The translations under genes were made by a program, and so were the position numbers. A model generated the notes under the pieces. The model was given only the letters and a program-made list of their open reading frames with translations, had not been told where the DNA came from and did no database searches. 50,166 nucleotides of DNA, from positions 1-50,166 of the forward strand of contig JAMFTB010000084.1 of assembly GCA_026225595.1 (NCBI GenBank), written 5' to 3'. Within the stretch, counting starts at the first letter, position 1. Each line of letters opens with the position of its first letter. Positions 27,252 through 36,480 of the stretch are shown in pieces. This DNA is from Terriglobus sp. (GTDB taxonomy: Bacteria; Acidobacteriota; Terriglobia; Terriglobales; Acidobacteriaceae).

Positions 27252-28262
27252 TTAGCGAAGCATCATGACCGGCGGAGCGCCGGCCTGCGAACCTGTCCGG
27301 AGCTGCGAAGGCTGTTCCATGGAGCTGCGCTTCTTTGAATCCGGAACCATGGTCAACATCTGTTCCTTGCGTTCGCGCACAACGGTCAGACTTACGATAT
27401 GTCCCTTGCTGTCATGCAGAGCGCGCGTCCAATCCTTTTCCGTGCCCACGTGCGCGCCGTTGATCTTTGTGACGACATCGCCCGCGCGCAGGCCCGCAGT
27501 AGCGGCGGGGCTATTCGCCTCCACGTCATGCACCAGCAGACCCTTGCCGTCTTTGACGCCAAAGTAATCGGCCAGCTGCGAACCCATCGCATCCACCGTT
27601 GCGCCTGTGTATGCCGGTGTGAATGACAGCAGATGGCTGGGCATAAAGCTGTGGCCAAAGCTACTCTTGGTGGGCTCTGCAGGTGCCACGAAGGAATCCT
27701 CTGCTGAGGCACCCGACGGCGACGGCACGGTCCAGTGCTGATCCCACGCCTGCTTCTCCACCTCAGAGCGGTTGGCCATCACTGTGTTCACCAGCTGCTC
27801 TGACCCGTTGCGGCAGATGTTCAGCGAGACGGAGCGGCCGGGCTGAAGGTCATGCAGCACCTTGCGCAGCTGGTCCTCACCCTCAACCGTGACGCCGTTG
27901 ATGCTGAGCACAACATCGTGTTCGCGCAGGCCCGCCTTGCCCGCCGGACCGTCGTGATCCACCATCGTGATCTCCGCACCGTGAGCATCCTTCAGATGCA
28001 ATGGTGCAATCTCGTTGTCGTTGACGTCACGCGTCTGGATGCCGAGGTAACCCTGGCCCTGCTGCGATTTGCCGCCGCTCGAATGGCCTGTGCCTGCTCC
28101 GCTGGAATAACCCGCGCCGGTAAAACCAGCGCCATCATCCGCGGTCGGAGAATCGATGATGCAGACCATGCCGCCGCCCGCGCGCTGCGCCACAACGCAC
28201 CGCACTGCAAACAAAAGAACAGCCGCCGCACCGATCCGAAGTATGAGCTTACTGGAGGCCAT
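27252..28262 (-). CDS. Secreted tandem PDZ-domain protein
   Basis: Signal-like N-terminus from ATG 28262; two PDZ-like segments (GYLGIQTRDVNDNEIAPLHL...GPAGKAGLREHDVVLSINGVTV and GLLVHDVEANSPAATAGLRAGDVVTKINGAHV). Confidence 0.88.
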   Translation of the reverse strand: MASSKLILRIGAAAVLLFAVRCVVAQRAGGGMVCIIDSPTADDGAGFTGAGYSSGAGTGHSSGGKSQQGQGYLGIQTRDVNDNEIAPLHLKDAHGAEITMVDHDGPAGKAGLREHDVVLSINGVTVEGEDQLRKVLHDLQPGRSVSLNICRNGSEQLVNTVMANRSEVEKQAWDQHWTVPSPSGASAEDSFVAPAEPTKSSFGHSFMPSHLLSFTPAYTGATVDAMGSQLADYFGVKDGKGLLVHDVEANSPAATAGLRAGDVVTKINGAHVGTEKDWTRALHDSKGHIVSLTVVRERKEQMLTMVPDSKKRSSMEQPSQLRTGSQAGAPPVMMLR

Positions 28263-29217
28263 CGACACTCCCCAGCGCCTGCATGGAGGCATTGCGGATG
28301 TAGGGATTTGCGTCCTGCGTGGAGACGGTGTGCAACACACGGCGAACACTGCTGTCACCCTCTACGGGCTCAAGCATGCCAATGGCGTGCGTCCGCACCT
28401 CTGCATTGGAGTCGCGCATGAGGCTCTCCAGCACAGCGTCACGCACACGCTGATCCTCGCCAATGTAAGGCTGCAGACCCTCAAGCGCCTTCAACCGCAC
28501 GGCCGGGCTCTTGTCGTAACGCAGGCTCACCATCAGCGCATCGCGGAAGCCTGTTCCATCCGCGGCATTGCCATGCTCGCACTGGTGACCGGCGCGGCAT
28601 TCCTTCGCAAGATAGTTCACGCTCTGCACGCGCAGGTCGTTGTCCTGGCTCTTTTCCGCGGCCAGCATCAGCAGCTGGCGCACCTGCGGCTCGTCAATGC
28701 GGCCCTGGAACGTCATGGGGACGATGCGGTTGTACTTCACCTGCACCACCTCAGGATCGGGCGTAGTCACGATTCCGCTCACAGTCCCGATGACGCCATC
28801 CGACTCCGCGGACATGATGACCGGCGGCTGCGGCTTGGGTGCGTTCGCAACTTGATATCGAGTGAAAAGATTGCCGCCCAGAAAACCCGCGCCCACCAGC
28901 AGCGTGGCCAGCGCAGGTGCTGCATACAGATGCTGCCAGGTGCCCACCAGCTGCGACCAAAGGCGCATGCCCCATGTGCTGGTTGATGCTTCGTCCAGCG
29001 CCTCATCGAGGCGGAGACGGCTGGATGCCAGCAGGTTTGGGGAGAGCTCTTCGATGGGCTCCGTGGACAGCGCAGCTGCCATCCGCACCAGCGCCGCGGA
29101 TTCTTCTGTGCACTCTGCACATCCGCGCAGGTGCAGCTCCACCTCGGCTTGCTCATCGTCGCTGAGCTCGCCGTAGGCCAGCAAAACGAGTTGTTCCTGA
29201 ACTGCGTCGCACTTCAT
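28249..29217 (-). CDS. Anti-sigma factor-like membrane protein: zinc-finger N-terminus, single TM, HEAT-like repeats
   Basis: MKCDAVQEQLVLLAYGELSDDEQAEVELHLRGCAEC (HxxxCxxC), TM APALATLLVGAGFLGGNLF, C-terminal repeats such as SPAVRLKALEGLQPYIGEDQRVRDAVLESLMRDSNAEVRTHAIGML. Confidence 0.87.
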   Translation of the reverse strand: MKCDAVQEQLVLLAYGELSDDEQAEVELHLRGCAECTEESAALVRMAAALSTEPIEELSPNLLASSRLRLDEALDEASTSTWGMRLWSQLVGTWQHLYAAPALATLLVGAGFLGGNLFTRYQVANAPKPQPPVIMSAESDGVIGTVSGIVTTPDPEVVQVKYNRIVPMTFQGRIDEPQVRQLLMLAAEKSQDNDLRVQSVNYLAKECRAGHQCEHGNAADGTGFRDALMVSLRYDKSPAVRLKALEGLQPYIGEDQRVRDAVLESLMRDSNAEVRTHAIGMLEPVEGDSSVRRVLHTVSTQDANPYIRNASMQALGSVDGLQ

Positions 29218-29360
29218 GATGCGTACTTCCTTGTGTATGGCTTCCGAAAATTGATGCTTTGTACTGCGCCGGACGGGATCGTTGCCCATCCTGTTGTTTG
29301 CCATGCTTGCCGCCACCAGCCCTCAATGGAACGTGTGTGCGGGTCTTGCTTTCGTACTAG

Positions 29361-30125
29361 CTAAGCGTCTGCCAGGTTCGCGCGCAGCTTGCGGGTTGCG
29401 CGGAACAGCGTGTTCTTCGCCGTCTCTTCCGTCGTCTGCAGCATTTCGCCGATGGCCCGCAGCTTCAGGCCCTGGTAGTGCTTCAGCTCAAACACCATCC
29501 GCTCACGCGGCGTCAGTATGTCCAGCGCCTCCTGGATGCGCAGATGCAGCGTCTTGCGGCGAAGCTCCAGGTCCGGATTCGCTCCTGCGCGGTCGTCGCT
29601 GAGATTGCTCATCAGGTCGATCACGTCGCCGCTTGAATCCATCACCGTGGACGGGTCTTCGCGGCGGCTCTTGCGGCGGCGCAGCGCGTCCAGGCACAGG
29701 TTGGTCACAATGCGGTAGAGCCACGTATAGAACGAGCACTCAAACCGGAAGTTGGACAGGTGCCGGTAAGCCTTCAAAAAGGCCTCCTGATGCACGTCCT
29801 GGGCGTCCTGCTCGTTGCCCAGCATATGCAGCGCCAGTCGCAGAACCGCGCCATCGTACCGGCGCACCAGCTGGTCAAAAGCATCACGTTCGCCCCGCTG
29901 CGCCTGGCGGATGAGTTCATCATCCTCCAGCCGCTGCTGGGCACGGGCTTCCATCTGCGCTGGAGTAAGCGCTGCCCGACCCGCCCGACCTGCCGCCGCC
30001 TTCGCCACTGTTGGCGATTCTACCGCGACAGCACCCTGCCCAAACGCTGCTGAAGTGCTGAAAACGCCTCCGGTGGCAACCGAACCGCCACCGCCCGCTA
30101 CATCTCCAAATGCCTGTGTACCCAT
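29361..30125 (-). CDS. ECF-type sigma-70 family RNA polymerase sigma factor
   Basis: DELIRQAQRGERDAFDQLVRRYDGAVLRLALHMLGNEQDAQDVHQEAFLKAYRHLSNFRFECSFYTWLYRIVTNLCLDALRRRK; region 4 LTPRERMVFELKHYQGLKLRAIGEML. Confidence 0.94.
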   Translation of the reverse strand: MGTQAFGDVAGGGGSVATGGVFSTSAAFGQGAVAVESPTVAKAAAGRAGRAALTPAQMEARAQQRLEDDELIRQAQRGERDAFDQLVRRYDGAVLRLALHMLGNEQDAQDVHQEAFLKAYRHLSNFRFECSFYTWLYRIVTNLCLDALRRRKSRREDPSTVMDSSGDVIDLMSNLSDDRAGANPDLELRRKTLHLRIQEALDILTPRERMVFELKHYQGLKLRAIGEMLQTTEETAKNTLFRATRKLRANLADA

Positions 30126-30144
30126 CGTGCGCTGACCCCGGTAG

Positions 30145-30854
30145 TCAGAAGATCGATCTCACAGGTATAGACACGGCTGCCCGAAAAAGGTTAGTGGCGG
30201 CGGGTAGCGGCAGCAGATGGAAGGCTGACGAGTACATGTAAATCCGTGTGGACTTACCACCGCCCAAATTTTGGGGGTCCGGTGCGGGCTGCTGACAGGC
30301 GGTGAAACCAAATGCCCACCGAACCGGCTGCCCATCCGGCCGCACAAAACCGGCCAGGTCTAAGAGCGTGTCAAGCGCCAGAACGGCGTTCCCTTCCAGC
30401 ACTTCGCCATATTTCAAATCAACCCAGACAGGCACGTTCCGCGCGCACAGGCGCATCGTCTTGATGACAGAATCCTGCCCGTCAAGACGTTTGACCATCA
30501 CCGAGTCATCGAGATCTGGTATCGGCTTCCATTCACCCCGATCAAAGAACTGTGGTGTGAACAGGGTTGGGGAACAGCTTGCGTATGCAAGTCGCACTGG
30601 CCCTTTGGACAGATTTCGAATGATGAAGTGGAAGACAGTGCAGGTTACCGGCGGATTTGCTGAACTGCAGTCTCTGAACTCTTCAAAAGGTCTTCGCCAG
30701 GGACTGGCGCTCGCCTCGTTACAGTCAATCTAAAACGATACGGCCCATTGGTGACTACCGATTGTCCGCCGCGCGCCGGATCAACCGCCTGCCCGTGGAG
30801 CATGGGCGTCAGGATAAGAAAAAAGGCTAGCCACAGATATTTTCTGGCAGTCAT
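30145..30854 (-). pseudogene. Hypothetical secreted protein apparently split by a frameshift
   Basis: ORF 30854-30645 has a signal peptide (MTARKYLWLAFFLILTPMLHGQ); the shifted frame continues FEEFRDCSSANPPVTCTVFHFIIRNLSKGPVRLAYASCSPTLFTPQFFDRGEW to 30145; junction near T4 tract (+ strand AAAA 30685..30688). Confidence 0.6.
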
Positions 30855-30939
30855 CCGGTGTCCCGCTCTTTCGGTGCGAACAGCATACGCTCGTCCGACC
30901 GGCGCAACCCGGCACGCCTCACGCTATGATGAAAAGACG

Positions 30940-31452
30940 ATGCCCAGCCTGCAGGATTCCGTCGTCATCTTTGTCCTGGCCCTGATTTTGGTCGGGCCCA
31001 AGAACCTGCCCAAACTGGCTCGCCAGCTGGGCAAGCTGATGGCTGAGTTCCGCCGCGCCTCCAACGAGTTCCGCATGCAGATGGAAGATGAGCTGCGCGT
31101 GGAAGAGCAGAAGGAACATGCCGCGAAGGTGGCCGCCATGGAGGGTCCGCCCTCAGAGCGCGCGGCCACACCGGACTTTGACGCAGGCGGCACCCATGAA
31201 GGCGAAGTCACCCCGCAGCCCTTTCCCATTGCAGAATCCGGCGAACTGAAGATGATGCCGCCCTCCACCGGCCTGCCCGTTGAGAGCGCTAGCTGGGGAA
31301 CATCGCAGCCAGCGGCAGAAACATCCGAAACAGCCGCTGCAGAAACCACAGACACGGTAGCCGCAGGCATGAGCAGCGAAGAACCCGCCGCGCACACTGC
31401 AACAGAAACCCACACCGCCGCCGAAACGCACACGGAGCAAACCCATGCCTGA
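30940..31452 (+). CDS. Twin-arginine translocase TatA/TatB-family subunit
   Basis: SLQDSVVIFVLALILVGPKNLPKLARQLGKLMAEFRRASNEFRMQMEDELR; overlaps tatC. Confidence 0.88.
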   Translation: MPSLQDSVVIFVLALILVGPKNLPKLARQLGKLMAEFRRASNEFRMQMEDELRVEEQKEHAAKVAAMEGPPSERAATPDFDAGGTHEGEVTPQPFPIAESGELKMMPPSTGLPVESASWGTSQPAAETSETAAAETTDTVAAGMSSEEPAAHTATETHTAAETHTEQTHA

Positions 31453-32239
31453 TGTGCTTGAGAACGTTCGCGAGGCAGTGGCGGAACGCGCAGACCTGCC
31501 CGGCATGAGCCTGATGGAGCACCTCACGGAGCTCCGCACGCGCCTCATCCACTCCGCTGTTGCTCTGCTCATCGGCTTCTGCGTTGCGTACATCTGGCAT
31601 GAGCGCCTGTTCAACATCGTGCAGGCGCCCATGGACAACCTGCACTATGAGCTGAACATTACTCATCCCACGGATGGCCTGAACATCTACATCAAGACGG
31701 CGCTGTATGGCGGCGGCATCCTGGCCGCGCCGTACATTCTGTACCAGCTGTGGCTGTTCATCTCGCCCGGCATGTACAAGCATGAGAAGCGTTTTGTGCT
31801 GCCGTTTATGTCTGCTGCAGTGGGGCTGTTCTTCGCCGGCGCATACTTTGGCTACCACTGGGTGCTGCCCGGCGCGCTGCATGTGCTCATTGGCGACTTT
31901 GGCAAACGCTTCCACGCCATCATCACCATTGACGAGTACACAGGCTTCTTCACGTCCATCATCTTTGGACTGGGCATTGCGTTTGAGCTGCCGATTCTCA
32001 TCTTCTTCCTGGCGGTCTTCGGCATTGTCGATGCCAAATTCCTGGTGCGGCACACGCGCTATGCGGTGTTGATCATCTTTGTTGTTGCCAGCATCATCTG
32101 TCCGCTGCCGGACCCGCTGAGCATGTGCCTGTTTGCGCTGCCCATGCTGGTGCTGTATGCCATCAGCGTGTTGGTTGCCTTCCTGGTGCACCCCACGCGC
32201 CGCAAAAAGAACAAGCCGACCACTCCAGCCACCACATAA
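31445..32239 (+). CDS. tatC: Sec-independent protein translocase TatC
   Basis: MSLMEHLTELRTRLIHSAVALLIGF and six-TM TatC layout; downstream of tatA/B-like gene. Confidence 0.95.
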   Translation: MPDVLENVREAVAERADLPGMSLMEHLTELRTRLIHSAVALLIGFCVAYIWHERLFNIVQAPMDNLHYELNITHPTDGLNIYIKTALYGGGILAAPYILYQLWLFISPGMYKHEKRFVLPFMSAAVGLFFAGAYFGYHWVLPGALHVLIGDFGKRFHAIITIDEYTGFFTSIIFGLGIAFELPILIFFLAVFGIVDAKFLVRHTRYAVLIIFVVASIICPLPDPLSMCLFALPMLVLYAISVLVAFLVHPTRRKKNKPTTPATT

Positions 32240-32253
32240 AGACTGGCGCACAC

Positions 32254-33177
32254 ATGCCCACAGCCCTGCCTACCGACTGGATTGTGTTTCATGCGCTGCT
32301 GCTGATCCTGTTGCTGATTGAAGTGGCGTTGCTGCACAAAACCACACCACAGAACGCGCCGGGCCGAAGCTACATGGCCACCGGCGTCTGGATTGCCGGC
32401 GCCGCAGCCTTTGCCGTGTGGATCTACATGCGTCTGCACGCGGTGCTGGCACAGGAGTTTCTGGCAAGCTACGCGCTGGAAGAGTCGCTCTCCATCGACA
32501 ACCTGTTTGTCTTTCTGCTGCTCTTTAAAAGCTTCAAGATCGACGAGGCAAAACAGGGCCGCGTGCTGTTCTGGGGCATCCTGGGTGCGGTGGTCATGCG
32601 CGCCGCCTTCATTGTTGCGGGCGTGCAACTGCTGAACAAGTTTGAATGGGTCACCTACATCTTCGCCGTCATCCTGCTAATTGCCGCCGTGCGGCTGGTG
32701 CTGCCGGAGAAGCACGACGAACCGAAGAAGCCCGCGTGGCAGTTGTGGCTTGAAAAGCGCCAGCCCATATCACTGTCGCAGGAGGGCTTTACCGCCGTGG
32801 AAAACGGCCACCGCATGCCCACCGTGCTGGTGCTGGCGCTGGTGGGTGTTGCGTTTGCAGACTTCGTCTTTGCGCTGGACTCAATCCCAGCGGTGCTGTC
32901 GATCACGCGGAACACCTTTGTGGCCTACACCTCAAACATTCTTGCGGTGATGGGGCTGCGGTCGCTCTTCTTTGTACTGACGCACGCACTGGGCAAGCTG
33001 GCCTACCTGCACTATGGCCTGGCCGCGGTACTGGCCTTTGCTGCGGCCAAGATGCTGGCCGCGCACTGGTATGAGGTATCTCCGCTGGCTTCACTGGTGG
33101 TTATCTTCGTGTTGCTGGCAGGCACCGCCGTCATCTCTCTGCTGTTGCAGCGTAAGGATGAGCAAAAGGCAGCCTGA
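32254..33177 (+). CDS. TerC family membrane protein
   Basis: LEESLSIDNLFVFLLLFKSFKI; VAFADFVFALDSIPAVLSITRNTFVAYTSNILAVMGLRSLFF. Confidence 0.95.
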   Translation: MPTALPTDWIVFHALLLILLLIEVALLHKTTPQNAPGRSYMATGVWIAGAAAFAVWIYMRLHAVLAQEFLASYALEESLSIDNLFVFLLLFKSFKIDEAKQGRVLFWGILGAVVMRAAFIVAGVQLLNKFEWVTYIFAVILLIAAVRLVLPEKHDEPKKPAWQLWLEKRQPISLSQEGFTAVENGHRMPTVLVLALVGVAFADFVFALDSIPAVLSITRNTFVAYTSNILAVMGLRSLFFVLTHALGKLAYLHYGLAAVLAFAAAKMLAAHWYEVSPLASLVVIFVLLAGTAVISLLLQRKDEQKAA

Positions 33178-34164
33178 TTACTCGCCTGCGAGGTAGGCCT
33201 TTGAGTTCAGCAGGGGCCGCTCCATGGAGCGTGAGAAGTCCGTGAGCTCATCCGGGCGCTTGCCGTTTTCGACTGCCTTCGCAAACTCCGCACGCATGTT
33301 CTGCAGCTTCGCTTCCAGGTCATCCAGAGCGCTGAAGACGACTGCTTCCGGCGTCATGGGCAGCTTGGGCGAGCCGTAATCAAACCGTCCGTGATGCGAC
33401 AGGATGATGTGCTCCACCAGGATGCGCAGCCGCTCCGGAAAGCCCGGCAGCGTTGCCACCTTGTCGCGCAGCATGCCGATGCCGATGGTGATGTGGCCCA
33501 GCAGCTGGCCCTCTGCGCTGTAGCTGAAGCTGGTCTTCCACTCCAGTTCGCGCAGATTGCCCACATCGTGCAGAATGGCTGCGGTCATCAGCAGGTCCGG
33601 ATCAATCTCCGCGGCATACTGCGGCGCAACGCGCGCACACAGACGCAGTAGAAAGACAACGTGCTCCAGCAGGCCGCCGATCCAGGCATGGTGCAGCACC
33701 TTGGCCGCAGGCGCAGAACGATACGCCGTGGCAATCGCAGGATCATCAAGGAATGCATGGACCAACTGCTTCAGATGAACATTGCTAAAGCCGTCGACGC
33801 ACTGCACCAGCTCTGCCCACAACGCATCAATGTCGTACTGCGTGGCTGCCTGAAAGTCAGTCACGTCGATCTCATCTGCGGTGGCGACGCGCATCTGCTG
33901 GATGCCCATCTGGAAGCGGCCCTGGTACTTCTCCACGCGGCCCTGCACCTTGACGTAGCAGCCTGCGGCGCAGGTGGCCAGAGCACGCGCAAAGTCATCC
34001 CACATGCGCGCTTCCATGGAGCCGGTTTTATCCACGAGCGTCAGCGCAAGGTACTGCCCGCCGCCGCCCTTCTTTTCGCGCGCAGAGATTTGAGGCAGCA
34101 GAAAGAACCCGGTAACAACCGAGTTCTCATGCTGCGCAGAATCAGAGACGTAGAAATCCTTCAT
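33178..34164 (-). CDS. OB-fold + HD-domain protein, YhaM-like 3'-5' exoribonuclease family
   Basis: YLALTLVDKTGSMEARMWDDF (OB fold); HHAWIGGLLEHVVFLLRLC, AAILHDVGNLRELEW, IILSHHGRFDYGSPKLPMTPEA (HD). Confidence 0.9.
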   Translation of the reverse strand: MKDFYVSDSAQHENSVVTGFFLLPQISAREKKGGGGQYLALTLVDKTGSMEARMWDDFARALATCAAGCYVKVQGRVEKYQGRFQMGIQQMRVATADEIDVTDFQAATQYDIDALWAELVQCVDGFSNVHLKQLVHAFLDDPAIATAYRSAPAAKVLHHAWIGGLLEHVVFLLRLCARVAPQYAAEIDPDLLMTAAILHDVGNLRELEWKTSFSYSAEGQLLGHITIGIGMLRDKVATLPGFPERLRILVEHIILSHHGRFDYGSPKLPMTPEAVVFSALDDLEAKLQNMRAEFAKAVENGKRPDELTDFSRSMERPLLNSKAYLAGE

Positions 34165-34191
34165 ACAGACAAGACTACTGCGGCGCCTGCA

Positions 34192-36174
34192 TTACTGCGG
34201 AGTAGGCGGCGTGATATCCGGAGGAGCGCCAGTAGCCGGTGTGGGAACAGCCGCAGGCGTTGTGGCAGGCGCGGGTGTTGCTGGTGGCAGTGCGCTGCCA
34301 TCCGCAGCAGGAGCAACAGGCTTTGCCGGTCCATTCACCTGGTGCAGGCGGTCAGGCAGACCGTTGTCCTGCAGTGGCGCCTTCGGCGTCACGGTCTGTT
34401 CCTGCAGGCGGTTCTTGGGATCCTTGGGATCGCCCTTCTTGTGCTTGGTCCTGGTCTTCTTTTTCTTGGTCGCGTCAGAGCCGTTCAGGCCCAGTGCGCT
34501 TGCCTGCACCGTCTTGGCCTGCTTCTCTTCCGTGGTCGGACCATCGGGAGTGGCCTTGGCCTTTTCCTCGACCTTGGCCTGCACTTTGGCTGTCTTCTTG
34601 GCCTTCACCTCAACTTCACGCGAAGCGAAGCGCGTCTTGTTGTGTGGAGCCGCAGGCTTGCTCAGCGCATCCAGCGTTGCATCCGGCGCGGCATTTGCAG
34701 CGATGGTGGTGTTGGTGGCTTCGCCCAGCGGGCTGATGACCTGGCCCGGCGCAACCTCAGCCGATGCCGCCGCTGCGGTGGTCGTGGGCGTGTCGCCCGG
34801 AGCGTCTGGCAGCGCAGTCCGCGGCGCCTGGCCATAACGAACCTTCTCGCGCTTCACCTTCTTCGGCTTGCCGTGCTTATCCAGCACCACAACGGCAGGT
34901 GCGACCGTAGCCGTTGCAGCCGTCTTGGTCTGCGCCATGCGTCCAGCGTCCATGCGCGCTTTTTCCGGCTTTGCCTTCTTGGGCGCTGGCGGCACATACG
35001 CTGCAAAGACCGGCTTGGTCTCCTTGGCGCTGGCAGCACTGTCCACAAATCCGGGACGGATATCGATGTAGGCCTGTTCGCGCAGGCGCGTCAGGTAGGC
35101 ACGCAGCGCAGGCTGAATCTGGTCCTGGTAGATGGCATTCTGCACTTCGCCCTCAACCGTTTCCAGCGGAGGCGTGCCGGCCTGCTGATGCTCCGTGGCC
35201 TTCAGAATCACCCAACCCTGGCGTGTGCGCGTGGGCTCCGTAAAGCCGCCTACGGGCAGCGCAAAGGTCTTCGTCTCAAGCACTGCGGCAAGCGCGCCGT
35301 GTTTGAACTGGCCCAGATCGCCGCCCTGCGCGGCCGTGGGGCCACCGGACTGCGCCTTTGCCGTGGCGGCAAAATCTGCGCCGCCCTTCAGCTTGTCGTA
35401 AATCTCCTGCGCCGATTTCTGCGCGGCAGCCACCTGCGTGTCGTCTGCGTTTGCGGCCAGCGGTACCAGAATCTCTGACAGGCGCACCTGCTCCGGCTGC
35501 GCAAAGTCTGCCTTGTGGGCGTCGTAATACTTCTGTTCGTCCGCGTGGGACATCTTGAGGGTGCGGCCAACTTCATCGCGCACCACCTGGCCGGTAATGA
35601 TGTTGTTGCGGATGCTTGCCCTGAAATCCTCAAAGGCGATGCCGCCCTGGCTGCGTACAGCCTGCTCCAAAGCTTCCATGCTGGGCAGGTTGTTCTGCTT
35701 GCGGATGTCGTCCAACCGGCGCACAACCTCTGCGTCCGGATTGATGTTCAGATCCTTGCCCTTGCTCAACAGCAGTTGCTGATCGATCAGATCGCGCAGC
35801 AGGTTCTTCTGGCGTTCGACGGGATCACCGGCATTGGGATTCTGAACCAACTCCTGATCCAGCTGCGCCTGCGCGCGCTCCACGTCACTGCGCGAGATGA
35901 TGTTGTCATTGACGCGGACGATCACGTCCTCCACCACCTCCGCATTGGGGGTGATGGATACCGTCTTTGGCATCTGGTACTGCGGCTGCGGCTCCGAGGG
36001 CGTCTGCAGGCCGGGCCGCACAGGTGCCGCGACTGCGGGGCTTTGATACCGCGGTCGGGGCATGGCCGGTGATGGCTGCTGCTGTGCGATGACGGCCATT
36101 GGAAAGGCCAGCACAGCGGTGAGAAAGGTGCCGGGAAACGCGCCGGCGCGGAACAGCCTGGTTAGATCGGTCAT
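34192..36174 (-). CDS. SurA/PpiC-like parvulin peptidyl-prolyl isomerase with long low-complexity C-terminal tail
   Basis: DVIVRVNDNIISRSDVERAQAQLDQEL (SurA-N); LSEILVPLAANADDTQVAAAQKSAQEIYDKLKGGADFAATAKAQSGGPTAAQGGDLGQF (rotamase); Lys/Ala/Pro/Thr-rich tail. Confidence 0.9.
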   Translation of the reverse strand: MTDLTRLFRAGAFPGTFLTAVLAFPMAVIAQQQPSPAMPRPRYQSPAVAAPVRPGLQTPSEPQPQYQMPKTVSITPNAEVVEDVIVRVNDNIISRSDVERAQAQLDQELVQNPNAGDPVERQKNLLRDLIDQQLLLSKGKDLNINPDAEVVRRLDDIRKQNNLPSMEALEQAVRSQGGIAFEDFRASIRNNIITGQVVRDEVGRTLKMSHADEQKYYDAHKADFAQPEQVRLSEILVPLAANADDTQVAAAQKSAQEIYDKLKGGADFAATAKAQSGGPTAAQGGDLGQFKHGALAAVLETKTFALPVGGFTEPTRTRQGWVILKATEHQQAGTPPLETVEGEVQNAIYQDQIQPALRAYLTRLREQAYIDIRPGFVDSAASAKETKPVFAAYVPPAPKKAKPEKARMDAGRMAQTKTAATATVAPAVVVLDKHGKPKKVKREKVRYGQAPRTALPDAPGDTPTTTAAAASAEVAPGQVISPLGEATNTTIAANAAPDATLDALSKPAAPHNKTRFASREVEVKAKKTAKVQAKVEEKAKATPDGPTTEEKQAKTVQASALGLNGSDATKKKKTRTKHKKGDPKDPKNRLQEQTVTPKAPLQDNGLPDRLHQVNGPAKPVAPAADGSALPPATPAPATTPAAVPTPATGAPPDITPPTPQ

Positions 36175-36480
36175 GCGTACCTGCAAATGAGCTCTGGAGG
36201 GCGCGAACGCCGCTTCCATTTTGACGGGCGGGAGAGCGATCCGCGCCATTCCTCATTTTATGACGAAGAGCGGGATTGTGCGGGCCGAGGCCGGATTGGC
36301 CTGCCGGCGAAAAGGAAAGCGCCTGATACCAAATACTTAACAGCCGCCCCAGACCAGGGTTTAGGGCCTTTCGTTCCGGCGGCCGGGTGACGAATGGATG
36401 CTATACTCCGTCATATTCTGGAGCGCCCTGCCCCTTTGCAATTTGGCAGCGGCCTGAAACGCAGCACCGTCCGAGGTCCC

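Noticed and set aside
30640-30700. Programmed -1 frameshift at the T4 tract
   Set aside because: Tract CCTTTTG does not fit a canonical X XXY YYZ slippery heptamer; error or pseudogene is simpler.
33661-35478. 605-aa plus-strand ORF opposite the HD-domain and parvulin genes
   Set aside because: Antisense to two recognisable genes; low-complexity Arg/Cys/Gly translation, no family resemblance.
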